From NCBI GenBank assembly GCA_023014335.1, contig JAECYW010000004.1, forward strand, positions 3,286,001 to 3,350,000: DNA of 64,000 bases, written 5' to 3'. The notes under the pieces are model-generated. The model saw only the letters and a program-made list of their open reading frames with translations. It was not told the origin of the DNA and did no database searches. This document shows positions 1-11,480 of the stretch, one piece after another (the stretch's first letter is position 1; each line of letters opens with the position of its first letter). Position numbers and translations under genes: made by a program. This DNA comes from Galerina marginata (taxonomy: Eukaryota > Basidiomycota > Agaricomycetes > Agaricales > Galerinaceae).

Positions 1-352
1 AGGAAGGCGCAAGATTGCAAGGGGTGAGCCTCTTTACCTTGTTATGGATTACCACTAATTATGCCTTACTGATTTTTCTGTCTCTATATTAGCTCCACAA
101 AGAGGCTGACAGCAATTTTGGTGCGTTATCCAATCTTGTGTCTTGTTCGACTGGTGCTGATTATTGAACCTCCGTTTCTCCTAATCATTGTACGATTGTT
201 CGTTTACAGGCTCCGTGGCCGCTTCAACTTTCCAGATGAAAGAAGTCTTCGCAGGGTACCGCCAATCAGGCGACCAAGCAAGCAAGGCTCGGGTTAGAGA
301 AGCGATGAACGCCTCATTGCAGGGTTTGCCAGGTTGGCCTCAGCCGTTTTAA
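1..352 (+). CDS. 3' end of a gene of unknown function (5' part outside window)
   Basis: The last three exons of a plus-strand gene can be joined with one consistent phase: 1-23, 93-120 and 210-352. The introns have good borders (GTGAGC...ATATTAG and GTGCGT...TTTACAG) and the final exon ends in TAA. The readable C-terminus runs about 63 residues and includes FQMKEVFAGYRQSGDQASKA and ends GLPGWPQPF. I do not recognise a domain; the tail looks helical and charged. The protein begins upstream of the window, so length and function cannot be judged. The intron style matches the rest of the window, which is why I treat this as a real gene end and not noise. Confidence 0.55.
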
Positions 353-1530
353 TTTCGATTGGCTACCGGCACACCTTGGGAGCAAGGTACAAGTGAGAGC
401 TCAGTCCTGCTTGCAGGGAAATTGTTTTATGTTCCATCGACCTTCCACGTCCTGGAACACCTTACCCATCACTGGCGGCCATCTGCACTTTTTTCATTAC
501 CTGTTCACAATGTATGTACACCACGTCTTTTTAAGATGGTCCTCAATTTTCTGGCTCTCCTTACTGGACCCGTATTCCCAATCTCTATGTATATTGTAGA
601 CTATTTGTATATAAGGGATAGGATTGTGTATTTTGGTTTAAATCTTTCACGGTGCTAAGTACCTTGCTTCGCTTCTTCCTGAGCAAGCTATTTGTTTTGT
701 GTTCTACCCCTCTCCGTTTGTTGTGCCTTGGTGTTTCGTTTTCTTCATGACATGTCGCGAACTGCGTCTCCAGCGGTATCGATTGGCCCTCCACGTCTCT
801 TGCTCTTCCCTGCCTGCTCTCTGGAGGATAGAAGGCGACGCTTAGCGCTCCGATCCAATTGGGTTTGAACCATCTTCGTGGTGACAGCTCCCGTAAATCT
901 TGGTTCAAATGCTCCTATTAAACACTCCTATGGCAAAACATTCAACTTGAAGGCGATCTACTCTCTTGGTCCGACCGGTTACAACTTGCTCTTCCTTCCG
1001 TCCATCCTGAAACCAATACTTGGAGTTTGTCATGGGTGGTACCTCAAACGTTGTCCCAAATTCGACTCCCACTAGATGTTCTCGTTATCGGAACCACCAA
1101 AGATGAAATACAGCGCCTTCTGTCTCACTTGAAGGGTTATCCGACAACAATATTACGTTCTGAAACAGTCAAGTATCTCCTTTCTCGGTGTCATGTTGTC
1201 TGGTGTCCTCTGAGTCGCAAGTTCAACTTTATGCATCATCCACCCAACACAACTGTTCATCCGTAGCTCTGCGACCTCTTCCAATGGACGGTATCGTTTG
1301 TTGTTGTGTTCAATCTTCATGGTTACGAGTCCCCTTTAGGGGATGTCGTTCTTTAATACGAGGATTGGTAGCGTGGAAATTAAGTGCCCTAAGATAGTAA
1401 TAGATTCAGGGTCTTTTTCCCTTTTGAAGGCAAAACTCAGGGGATTTGACGACTTTCAGGGTCTTTCATCGTAATATTGCTGACTATTTTCTGATATTGA
1501 CATAATATTGCTTACAATCAGACAAATTCT
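353..1530. other. intergenic, probably decayed repeat; no gene supported
   Basis: Only short frames without coding character are present. A stretch around 1248-1325 (ACAACTGTTCATCCGT then CTCTTCCAA and TTGTTGTT) is clearly related to 9068-9125 on the other side of the Plavaka element. Both therefore look like parts of one decayed dispersed repeat family. Confidence 0.4.
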
Positions 1531-1611
1531 CGCCTCTTTCTTGTCGCAACGGGCCGCGAGGAGCCAACCGGAGGTTGGCGACGAGTGGCGCGCCCCTGTT
1601 GGAGGTGGTAG
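1531..1611. repeat. hairpin repeat, copy 1
   Basis: About 81 bp is nearly identical to 1692-1772. The centre is a perfect stem GCCAACC (1563-1569), loop GGA, stem GGTTGGC (1573-1579), framed by GAGGA and GACGAG. The same core recurs at 8725-8765. Minus-strand reading of both long copies gives the same short peptide (PTGARHSSPTSGWLLAARC), but the conserved feature is the DNA palindrome. Confidence 0.75.
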
Positions 1612-1691
1612 CAACGACGTTGAGTCGTTATTTAACACACGCTTAGTCTGCTGAAATTGGAGGTGCGTTCTGGGCGTATGTAACAACTTCC

Positions 1692-1772
1692 CGCCTCTTT
1701 CTCATCGCAACGGGCCGCGAGGAGCCAACCGGAGGTTGGCGACGAGTGGCGTGCCCCTGTTGGAGGTGGTAG
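1692..1772. repeat. hairpin repeat, copy 2
   Basis: Second copy of the 81-bp repeat, with stem arms at 1724-1730 and 1734-1740. It differs from copy 1 at only a few positions (for example TTTCTC for TTTCTT and GTGCCCC for GCGCCCC). It lies directly before a MITE that starts at 1807. Confidence 0.75.
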
Positions 1773-1806
1773 TGGCAGACTCGGAGGCAACAACGTTGAA
1801 TCGTTA

Positions 1807-2189
1807 CAGTCATCCACCGGCTAATGTTACGCCACCACTGAGTGTTACACCTTCATAACTCAGCCAAAAATGGGTCTTTTTTGATGAAATAAAATTTTCC
1901 TGTGAGCTGTATACGTTCTCTATTACCTTGTAAAATTTCAGAGGGAACGAATAAAAATTGACTGAGGAATGGCGAACCCAAAGTGCCGCAAATTGGCTCA
2001 CTACTCAGTGTTACACCAGTGTTTTGGGAATAACTTTGCGAGAAGTGAATAAGATCACCTGAAATTTTGACTGAAGGAACTAACAGAATTATAAAGAATT
2101 ATCATATGGTTTTTATTGGGAAAAAGTGCGATGAAAATTTTTCATTTTGATTTTTAACTTTCAGTGTAACATTAGCCGGTGGATGACTG
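1807..2189. mobile_element. MITE with 24-bp perfect TIRs and TA target duplication
   Basis: The first 24 bases (starting CAGTCATCCACCGGCTAATG) are the exact reverse complement of the last 24 (2166-2189). A TA dinucleotide flanks both ends (1805-1806, 2190-2191). The interior is 335 bp, AT-rich and without coding capacity. It contains repeats of the type AGTGTTACACC near 1840 and 2007. TA duplication and CAGT termini are typical of non-autonomous Tc1/mariner-pogo superfamily elements; assignment to that superfamily is inference. Confidence 0.85.
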
Positions 2190-2740
2190 TATTTAATAAG
2201 CAATCTGCATGCCCGAATTGCACAGCCACAAGCACCTATGTACATTATCGCGCATATGAGCCATGAAAAGGAGACAGGTGAATGTAATGTCTGAAAAATC
2301 GAAAAAAGCATGTCAGGTATCACACCGCGATAGAAGACCGCACCAGGCGCTATAAGGTTGTCAGGTGGCGGGTTACTATGTCACTCTCAGTCAACGTTTA
2401 TAGTCTTCGATGAGGTTTGACAAACTCTGCACCGTTTGCAGGCTCTATCAATAGGTATGGACTCTACCAGGACACGTAGGTCCTGATGTACCCTGTCAAG
2501 AAATATAGACCCAATCTGTCCTTGTGCAATATGTCGAGGTAGGTAGGGCCTGATCTACCTTGTCGGAATATACATGATCTATCAGTGCATGTGGTTTTAT
2601 CAGCGCGAATATGGCTCGACAGACTCGCATCAGAGTCTTGTCGTACAGCGATAAATCCTTTGAAATATAGATGCTTATTACATTTGAATTGTCGGAAAAT
2701 ACAATATATTGTGTACAATAAGACTACAGGCTACAGCTCA

Positions 2741-4153
2741 TTACTGGGAGCCCTCTTCGTCGTCCATCCTCCCGATCTCCCTGTCGACTTCATTTTCGGT
2801 GTCGCCGCTTGAGGAGTGGCCAACAACAATGCTAGTTTCAGTGCCTGGAAACACGACCTCGTCCCATTGCTGAATGATATTGACAAATTCTGCCCTGTCT
2901 CGAAGTAGGCCGTTTGCAATCAGTTTGAGATAGTCTTCGTAAAGAGCCATGTAGTCGATGCCAGTTGTCGCCCCACGCTGTTGAAGAGAATCGTCTCCCG
3001 AAAGACACCAAATCGCCTATACTCATAAGTTTTTTGTTAAGTAGTGGACCGAGAATAAACTTACAAGCATAGCCGTCGTGGCAATTGCTCCAGGCGTAAT
3101 GTTGCGAATCCCGTGAATGACTTCCATAGTCTCAGTCATTGGGCGTATCCCAAAATTCCCCTTGATCATCTCGATAGCCGCATTCGGCCCGCGGATAAGA
3201 GCGACGAAGAGCTAGAGAGAAATAAGGGGAGTAAATGCAGGAAAGCGGAATCTGTTAGGTTTCGAATGCGCACCGCCATTAAACTTGGATTCAAAAACAC
3301 CTTCTCCCTGTCGTATGCCCCGCTGTAATCCTTGTGAAGGATTGCAACCTTCAATGCCGAATACGACCCCCGGCCATGTTGATTGGTAGTCCACCCAATC
3401 ATATCACGAAACTTCTCTTGCCTTATCGTCGAAGGACTCATGTGTAGGGCATCGACACTGAAGATGGCGGCAGCAAGCTTCCTCAGCCGTGTAGCAGTGT
3501 TGGATCGTTGAGAGTCCATTCCCTCGGTGAACTAAAGGACAATCAGTGCATTTAGTAACAGGTATCCATTAATTACTCACCGACTTCGAAAGCCACTTCT
3601 TTGTGAAAGCATCCCCATGATACTTGTCGGGCAGCAGCCCCCTTATCTCGTGCAGCTGACCTTGAACCATGGTGTTGGAATCTTTGAATCGGTTCCCTTC
3701 GTCGTAGTCTTCATCCAATTCGACTTCGAATATGAGCTCCTTCCGTCTGAGCCAGGGTCCGTGCAGGATCACAAATCGACGACCAAGGCGCTTGACCTCA
3801 TCTGTCTCCGCTTCCTGGACGCTTGCCTCATCAGAATCAGAGCAATCCTCCGATCCGGCGCGGGTACGACGACGTTTCCTTTGAGGTGGTGAAGTGTTGT
3901 TGTCGCCGTCTTGGGAAGCGTTGCTGACATCCTCGAATTTGCGTCGCAGATTCTGAGTCAGGCTTCGCTCACTGTTGAGGCGAGCCTGCAATTCTCGAGC
4001 AGCCTGATCATAAGGGCCGGTGAACCACGATCACATGATCAAATTGACGAAACGCGTACTTACTCGACGAAGAGATCGCGGGGTGGTATTCTCGTCAAAC
4101 AATGGTGTGTTTTCGTCGTCGCTGCCTGCATTGGACCTCGAATCACTGGGCAT
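2741..4153 (-). CDS. Plavaka-associated partner protein (DUF6698-like)
   Basis: Five exons on the minus strand splice in frame: 4064-4153, 3581-4003, 3274-3531, 3065-3211, 2741-3016, giving 397 aa. The N-terminus is acidic and disordered, followed by a basic KRKRRRTR-type stretch near residue 65 that could be a nuclear signal. The C-terminal half is helical, with the conserved mushroom-type segment GATTGIDYMALYEDYLKLI and then FVNIIQQWDEVVFPGTE. I recall this pattern from agaricomycete proteins labelled DUF6698; the label is from memory. The gene starts 200 bp from the divergently transcribed transposase and lies inside the transposon TIRs, so it is element-encoded. Its role (DNA binding, regulation or accessory transposition protein) is unknown. 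Confidence 0.7.
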
Positions 4154-4353
4154 TTGTTCAGGATAGTTGGTGGAAGTGATAGAGAGAGTTACGGTAGAGT
4201 TGGGGTGTTGGGGTGTTGAAGAATTGGGGCAAAGCCTTGTCCTTTTAAGTTCTTCAAGCAGCTCCAATGCTCCAATGACGATGCTGGTGGAGCACAACGT
4301 AAACGTGGGTCGTTCTATACTCACTTTACAACTTTAACACAACTGTCAATGGC
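4154..4353. promoter_or_regulatory. shared divergent promoter region of the Plavaka genes
   Basis: 200 bp separate the two divergent start codons within the transposon. No convincing TATA box is visible. The region must hold both promoters if the gene models are right. Confidence 0.4.
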
Positions 4354-7300
4354 ATGCCTCGTGGAAAAAAGAAAGTTTCTCATCGTCGCGCTCCTCCACC
4401 TCCGCCTTCCCATAAGTTCTGCAGTTATTGTGAGGTGGATCGGCCTGTGCGTGCCTTTTCTCGACATCAGAAAGCATGTAAAAGAATATGGCAAATGGAC
4501 CACGAAGCCCGAGGTGTAGATCGAACAGCGGCGCGAAGTTTGAGCCTTGATGTGGTAAATACTTCCGAGTCCGCTATCACTCGTTCTTGTGCTTATCGCC
4601 ACTATTTAGATCGATGTGGATCCCTCATTCGAGATCGACAATTCCCCAATGAACATTGATGATAATTCTTCTTTTAGAGGTCGGCTTTAAATTCAAATGA
4701 GTCTTTAGATGGGAAACTATACTAACAAAGTTTCGGGGACATAGATGAAAGTAATTCACAACCTTTGCTTGAAAACTCTGAGAAATATGGACCGCATCTA
4801 CCAGAAGTGTTCCTCAAAATCATTCCTCACCCGAAGAGTGCGAATCAAGGATCGTCGATCATCCCACTCACCGGAAATTCTACGACTTCAACCAAGGAAA
4901 ATGCGGCGGCTTACGTCCCTCAACCTCAGGAAAGACCTTGGGCTCCCTTTCGAACCTTGGAGGATTTCGAAGTAACCGAAATCGCTGTCGCATCTCTGAT
5001 GTCAAAAAATATTGTAAACCAATTTCTTTCCGGGGTAACTGGCAAGTGGTCAGACGGCAAAAGTCCGGTTACGCTCAAGAAGTACTCCGACATGGATGCG
5101 GCATTGTTTAATGCACGGAAGTATGTTGTCCAGGTACGTTTTGACACGATGATTACATCAAAGGATGCTAACTGTCACCACATGGATTTATTACCAGTTC
5201 AAATGCGACGAAGTCTTCGCCGAGTTCAATGGAAAAGTTTACAATTTCAAGTTTCAATACCGAGACCCCTGGGACTACATTTCCAGCCTTGTTGACGATG
5301 AATCCCTCGCGTCTGTCCACATGTGGAACTCAGCCAAGAAATATTATTGCGAGGGTGATTTTGAAGAGCAAATTTTCGATGAGCCGAACACAGCAGAAGC
5401 CTGGTGGAATGTCGACGTGAGTCCGCCGGTGTCTCAGTTACTAAATCGGCGATTAATCAGTTGGTTAAATTCTAGTCTGAGTTACCTGAACCAGATCCCT
5501 ATCCGCACTGCTACGTACCGCTCCACTTCTGGTTAGACAAGGGCATGGTAACAAGACATGTCAAGAAATACCCAATGGTTGTTCGAGCAACTTGGCTGCC
5601 ACGGAATATTCGAAATGCCTCCGGGAACGGTGGTGGGTTACTCCTGGGATACATGCCGATTGCGAGTATTTTTCAGTCAGTAATTTCTTGGATATTTGAC
5701 AGATAATTCTCTGCAGGTTTTGGATCCAGGAGATCCTGATGAACGTGATAGCAAGGAGTCGCTTGAATATGCTCACTTCAAGCGCACAGTCTACCAGAAA
5801 GTTGCGAGCAAAGTATTCTCCTCCCTTCGGCGTCGCTCCCACAGCGGTGAGGCAATGCAGTGCGGAGATGGACTAAATCGTGTCTTACATCCAGGTATCC
5901 TAATTAATTCACTTGACGGTGAGGAGGCCAACTGTTTCTGCGCATGTCGAGCTTCAAGCAAAGCAAACTACCCTTGTCCAAAGTGCCTGGTCCACAAAGA
6001 CCAGCTGTACAATGTAACAGGAAGTTTTGAGGCTCGTACATCGGACTCTATGCGCTCTGTCATTCTACGTGCATCTCAAGCCTCAACTAAAACAGAAAAG
6101 GAAAAGATTTTGCAAGCATTCGGCCTCCATGATATCCAGGTAATGTAACATTAAAACTCAAACTCGTCAACTCTTTGTCGCTTACTGACAGAAATATTTC
6201 TCGCAGCATTTCCTTTGGGATTTTCGCTTCTCTGATCCGTATGCTGCCAGCTCCTATGACACTCTCCATTCAGACGATCTAGGGAAGTGGGGAAAACACA
6301 TGTGGGAACTTCTTTTAACTGTTCTCGAGGAATCGGGAAAGAAAGGCGAACTTACTCGGAAGTGAGTATTAATCTCTTCAGACTTGTCATTTAATCTGAT
6401 CAGACAAATGCCAATAATAATTAGCATGGCGTCATTTCCGCGCTGGAGTAATCTTAAGCATTTCTCCAACGTGTCAACCACAACGTTTGGAGACGGCCAA
6501 GCATTTTACGATATTTTAAAGGTATATTTTTATCATAAGTCTTGTAAAAGCGCAATACGCTCAGTCCTTGCAGTGCATTCTCCCTTGCGTCGTGCAGCTT
6601 CTGCCAAAAAACTCTATTTTTGTTAAATGCATTCGCACATATCAGCGCTACCGTCTGATGATCGGCTTGACCTGCATTTCCGAGAGACGCCTGCAGCGCC
6701 TTTCAGAAATAATTGAAAGATATCAAGATGAGTTTCTGGTTCGTTTAATTTTATATCATTCTGTGGGATGACGCTCACTTAATCTCCGTTAGAAATTGTG
6801 TAAAACGTACAACAAGAATCCAAATTTTCCTAAGCAACACGCTGTCGACCATGTCATTGCGGAGATACGAGCCAAAGGAACAACTGACAATTATGGAACA
6901 CGTGTGGGCGAAGGCTTCCAGCAAGAATCTTCTCAAGCCTACGATCAAACTAACGGAAAAAATGCAGAAGATCAGGTGGGTCCACTACGAGCTGAAATTC
7001 TTTATTTTACATATTCGAGTATCGCCCAGATGGCCAAAATTGACGAGAAACAGGAAGCTATTGCCAAGATTCGAATGGCAATTGATAATGATGTTGCAGC
7101 TCGCGCTAAAATTGCTGCTGAAGCTGGGATAAGTAGCGGCGATTTCGAGGAGGACTCGTTGCCAATCCTCGCTCGATCAGCTTGGGCGGCTCCGAACAAT
7201 GTCGATGGAGAGTCTCCTCATTGGAAATTCGGCTCTCCTGAGAAGCCAATTAACTCACGCGCGCTCGATACAGAAATATCTGGCCTTGGTGACTCCACAA

Positions 7301-7867
7301 TTAAGGACTTTGACGAGCGTTTGAGGGATTTTCTTTCTTCTTGTCTGCCTGACGAAGCGATCCGGTATGAAGACCAAATTTTGGTGAGCCTTCGCAGGCG
7401 GTTGGGCATTCCATATTTAATTTATTCATCTTCTATTGCAGATCCGGTTATATAAATTCGCTTCTCTAACATACCAATCATGCGAAAATTGGACGGAATC
7501 TCGAGATATTCTTCGCTGCAGCCGCCGCTTTCATGGGCAAGAACGATATGACTGCATTCTTTCAGAAAGCGACAACCCGGCATTGCAATTTTCACGGTTG
7601 AAGGCACTTATACGTTGCAAATTACCTTCTGGACGACTTGTTGATATCGCTCTGGTCCATAAATTCAATTCGCATGGGAAATGGAAACCGAATACCATCT
7701 GGGATGGATGTATAGTGCTCGAAGAAGATAAATTATCGTCCTTTTTGTTAATGGACGAGGCGGTTCGAGGCGCGTTGTTAGCGCCGGCATTTGGCTCGAA
7801 AAATGAAGTGTTACACTATTTTGTAGATACAACTGACGGTGATATGTTCCTACGAGCAGGAAATTAA
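4354..7867 (+). CDS. Plavaka transposase
   Basis: Twelve exons join without a stop: 4354-4554, 4610-4679, 4745-5133, 5198-5416, 5476-5679, 5717-6139, 6207-6361, 6426-6522, 6574-6738, 6793-6975, 7030-7383, 7442-7867, giving about 961 aa. The N-terminus has a C2H2/C2HC-like finger (FCSYCEVDRP...FSRHQKACKR). An acidic linker follows, then the block RPWAPFRTLEDFEVTEIAVA. Core blocks typical of this family follow: PLHFWLDKGMVTRH, LPRNIRNASGNGGGLLLGYM, YPCPKCLVHKDQLYNV, and near the C-terminal third NFPKQHAVDHVIAEIRAKG. Together these mark a Plavaka cut-and-paste transposase acting in the nucleus on the element ends. Most introns are 50-67 bp; the one before exon 6 (37 bp) is unusually short and its borders are least certain. 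Length is normal for the family and the frame is intact. Confidence 0.88.
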
Positions 7868-8260
7868 TGACCATTGATTCAATGTACATTAAAATTCATT
7901 TAAAGTCCTACTTTTGATAAAAGAAATATACCAGCTGACTAGGAATTATACTGAGCTGATACAGGGATTATAGACTTCCCTGCCGAACCTGGTCAACGTG
8001 TATACACCCTTATCCGGTTCTTACAACCTCCAAGGCCAATCCCAGTCAGGTCTTATCAGGCGGTCAGACGTTGCAAGGGGTGACCACAATATATAAATCA
8101 GTTACCAGTTGCTATACTCATCTGAAAAGGACCTGATATGTTTCACCGCCAGACCTGGTCAGGCTTTGTCAAAGCTTGTGTTGCCCTGTGAGGCTGTCAG
8201 GCGCCGCAATGCCTGATCGGATAAATTCGATTTTTCAGACAAAATGAGAGAATGATGAAC

Positions 8261-8611
8261 TTAACAGTAAGTGGGAATGTTCCTCTGGTTGAAACGGCCA
8301 TATTGGCTTTGTAAAATGTGTTGCAGTGGGATTTGGAGGAGGTACACCAGGGAGACCAGAGATATTAGAATGACAAAAAGTCGGGACGGAAGTAACAATG
8401 CGAGATATTGAGAAACAATAGAGACGGCGCATAGGGGAACTGCCAGCAAAAATGGTAATCGGCCTAGTGGGGGCCTTTTCAAAAACGTCTCTGGTAAAAT
8501 GACCACGGGAGAGGTGGCTGTGTGAGGAACGGAATGCGGTAAGCGTACGGCGCCTATCAAGAGCGTGTAGAGTACAGCGGCGCTGTTCACCGACGCATGC
8601 AAAAACAGCAT
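8261..8611 (-). CDS. possible small hydrophobic protein (uncertain)
   Basis: An ATG-started 116-aa frame just outside the right end of the Plavaka element, rich in Leu, Ile and Val, with at least two stretches long enough to span a membrane (around residues 58-74 and 76-95). It overlaps no other supported gene. No family is recognised and AT-rich flanks give no clear promoter. It may be a chance open frame. Confidence 0.2.
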   Translation of the reverse strand: MLFLHASVNSAAVLYTLLIGAVRLPHSVPHTATSPVVILPETFLKRPPLGRLPFLLAVPLCAVSIVSQYLALLLPSRLFVILISLVSLVYLLQIPLQHILQSQYGRFNQRNIPTYC

Positions 8612-8724
8612 TTAAATTTTTATCCTTGAAATCACTTGCAATGCTCTTGAATTAAATAAATTTATCCGCAAAAAAAACTCGCTTTGCTTAGTGAAAATGT
8701 GCGTTAAGTTAGGAATAAGTAAAT

Positions 8725-8765
8725 GGGCCACGAGGAGCCAACCGGAGGTTGGCGACGAGAGGCCC
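8725..8765. repeat. hairpin repeat, copy 3 (short form)
   Basis: GGGCC at 8725-8729 and GGCCC at 8761-8765 frame the same central palindrome GCCAACC-GGA-GGTTGGC (8737-8753) seen at 1563 and 1724. The flanking GAGGA...GACGAG is also kept, but the longer flanks of copies 1 and 2 are absent. Confidence 0.7.
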
Positions 8766-8865
8766 GTTATAGCTGTGTACTTTACCCGTGTTGACCAATG
8801 TCCGTCCTGTCAGTGCTTCGAGGCTCGAGAGTAATTAATAGCAATCCCATGGCTCTTCCAACCCC

Positions 8866-11200
8866 CAAGGAAACCCTATTTACTTTTGATAAAATGGACT
8901 GAGATTATTGAATCGAGAACAGTGCACAGTAAATACGGACAACAAAAAACCAAACTCGACTGGGGACGAGTTTTGCCGTGCGAAGCATCGGCCTTCAAGA
9001 CCAAGTCAACAGGAAGGACACCCCGTAGCACTGGAAGTTGTATCCGGAACTGTGCAGCTCATCGGACAACTGTTCATCCGTCGGTCAAAGTGACCTCTTC
9101 CAACGGTCATCGATTGTTGTTATGATCAAGCTTCATAGTCAACGGGAAGGACACCCCATCGTACTGGAAGTTCTGAAAGTTGTATCTGGAACTATGCAAC
9201 TCATCGGAATGATTCAGTTAGGGTCTGGGATTACATTCTACTGTTCTCCTGGTAGTAAAAGATCTCCACTGAGGGACTCCACGGTTACACCCATTCGTCG
9301 GTGAAAAATCTGAGCTAGTCGACCATGTTCAAAGAGTGGACTTCTGCCCAACTCCGCCGATTTCCAAATGAAGCTCTTGCCCGTCATGCACGGTATCACT
9401 GGTAGAACTGAAGTGGGGCGTCGAATGGACCTTACAAAGTGCTATTTCCCAACTGTCCCTGCTGCTGCCCCAAAAGTCATGACTCTTTGCCGCCGTCAAC
9501 GCGTCACTGTTGAAGAACTTCTGCCGTATTTTCAAAGTGGATACATGTGACTTCCTGCTTGGGGCTCTTGGACTGAAACTACAGGGGGGCAAGAGCTCTA
9601 TTGGAATAACCACCACGTCTACGTTAACTGGTAGGATCCCAATGACAACTCTTTGGCGAGTTCTTCTACTCTAGATTGACAAACTTAATGCCTGCGCTCG
9701 GACTCCCATCGAAGCCTGGCGGGTCTTCTGACCTTACGCTGTAATTAATTTAATCGGCAAGGAACGCGACACCGAAGTAGGGGTATTCCCGTAGTCGTCG
9801 CCCTTCAAATCCGAGTCCGTCAAGCATCCCTATTCCGTTAACCCCAAGAATCAATTGACAAACTGGAACCGACAGCCTTCGGGTAAATACTACTACCGTT
9901 TTGCCACCCAAGGTGTCAACATGCCAGTGACCTTACGAGCAGTTATCGGATTCATTTTCTGGAGGACCTCACGGGTCTTAAGGCCTGGTGGACCATTTCA
10001 AGCTGTTCAATCCTAAGCCCCTTCTAAAGATTCCTGTGGAATTGCCCTAAACTTTAGCCTCCAGTTTCGGTCGTGATTGTTGATATCTAGGGAGGAATGC
10101 ACCACCGAAAAAAGAGCTGTGTTGTCCATTTTTTCTACAGCTCAGGCTGACCTTCATTTTCTACATCTCTTTCTTACCCCCTCAACGGATGCCAACTTAC
10201 CCGTCGTTGCTGAACCGAGTTGTACTACAGGATTACCAAACCATTACATCGCAACTAGCTTGTGTCATCTTCGCAATGAATTGATTCGTCTCAGCATTAG
10301 TGGTGCTTCAATGACGACAGTGGCTCAGTTATATCCTACCGGACAACCGACCTGTTGGACACCAGAGTTATACTGGGACATCGAATGAACAAAGCAGAAT
10401 ATGTACTACAAAACAAGTCTGCCCAGTTGTGAGTTTTCTCGGTATTTCCAAGTGCGTCTTACTGGCCGCCAAAATCAATGCCTCGACAAATAGGCTTACT
10501 CGGCCATGCACGTCCTTCGTTTGGTTATTCACAATCGCCTCAGGAACGCAACGCAAAGTAAGAGCAAATTTTTCCTGCATACTACATAGACTGTTCACCA
10601 TTGACACCTCTGGTCCATATAAATATCCGAAGTCAACGGCCCCGAGAAACGTTCATCCCAAACGCACCTCGTCTACTCTATTCTAGCCAATTACACTGGG
10701 TACAGTGTATATTATTAACTGCCCATATCCTTTGATGGCTTTTGCTCCTTGCAAGTTGCTCAAGGCACAGCAACGGGAGCAGGTTGGTAAGCGACTAGTC
10801 TGGGGTAGCCAGATGTGTACTCAAGGATTTCCGGTCCACTCGAGCAATCAAAATAAATGGATAGCCTGCATAATTTTTGAGCTTACGGCAATTCCGTGCT
10901 ATTGCTATCCGTCCGCCTGTCCAATCAGGTCGTCATGCATCGACAGTTTGAGTGACTTGCTTACTGCTATTTTCAATAAGATGATGACCGATCTCATTGT
11001 CCGATCGAACGCAGGAGGACGCAGAAAAATTCTACGTACCGGCCATTGGTCTGAGCTTTCGAGGAGATTGCATCTGCATTGCTATAAAAACAACCGAACA
11101 GGTTCTCTTGCTCAGGCCATGAATTGTGCTATTGGCTAGCGCTGGGTGAACTTGGCAATGCCATTTCAAGTCCAAATCCGCGACCCCGAGTCGATCGTAG
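8866..11200. other. gene-poor repetitive region
   Basis: No spliceable gene with coding character was found. The region contains a local duplication (9005-9067 and 9138-9208) and sequence related to 1248-1325. Open frames are short and in mixed phases, as expected for a decayed repeat. Confidence 0.45.
9005..9208. repeat. diverged direct duplication (about 65-bp units)
   Basis: Unit 9005-9067 and unit 9138-9208 share GGAAGGACACCCC, GTACTGGAAGTT-like and GTATC(C/T)GGAACT(G/A)TGCA blocks. The second unit carries a small internal insertion. The spacing is 133 bp. Confidence 0.65.
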
Positions 11201-11480
11201 GAGTTCTGGCTACTCTTATCTAGGTGTACATGACAGATACTCTACAATACAGATATTAAATAGTCGACCGCGTCCGTGTGCTTTGATATCGTCCACACTC
11301 CTCAAATCCATTCATGCTCGCGCTGCACCCCACATCCACATCGGTACGAAAATCCCCCCGCCCACAACGCAAGAACATTCTGTCTTGACGTATACAGCCC
11401 TAAAAACAGTGCGACTGCACGCGTCCGATAGGTATTCTTACGCGGGGCCACTCGATAAAAAAAAGGTGTAATCCTGAGTT

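Larger units (their letters stand above)
2288..8241. mobile_element. complete Plavaka-type DNA transposon
   Basis: A 5.95-kb element is delimited by a 16-bp perfect inverted repeat, TGTCTGAAAAATCGAA at 2288-2303 and its complement at 8226-8241. Homology extends inward imperfectly (TCAGG at the same offset in both ends). Subterminal zones (about 2320-2600 and 7980-8220) carry many CCTGATC / GTCAGG / CCTGAC motifs, as expected for CACTA-like transposase binding sites. Inside are two divergent multi-exon genes, a transposase (+) and a partner (-), sharing a 200-bp intergenic region. Neither has an internal stop after splicing, so the copy could be autonomous. The target duplication is not clear (at most AA). 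Plavaka is a fungal CACTA-related group described from Agaricomycetes. Confidence 0.8.
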
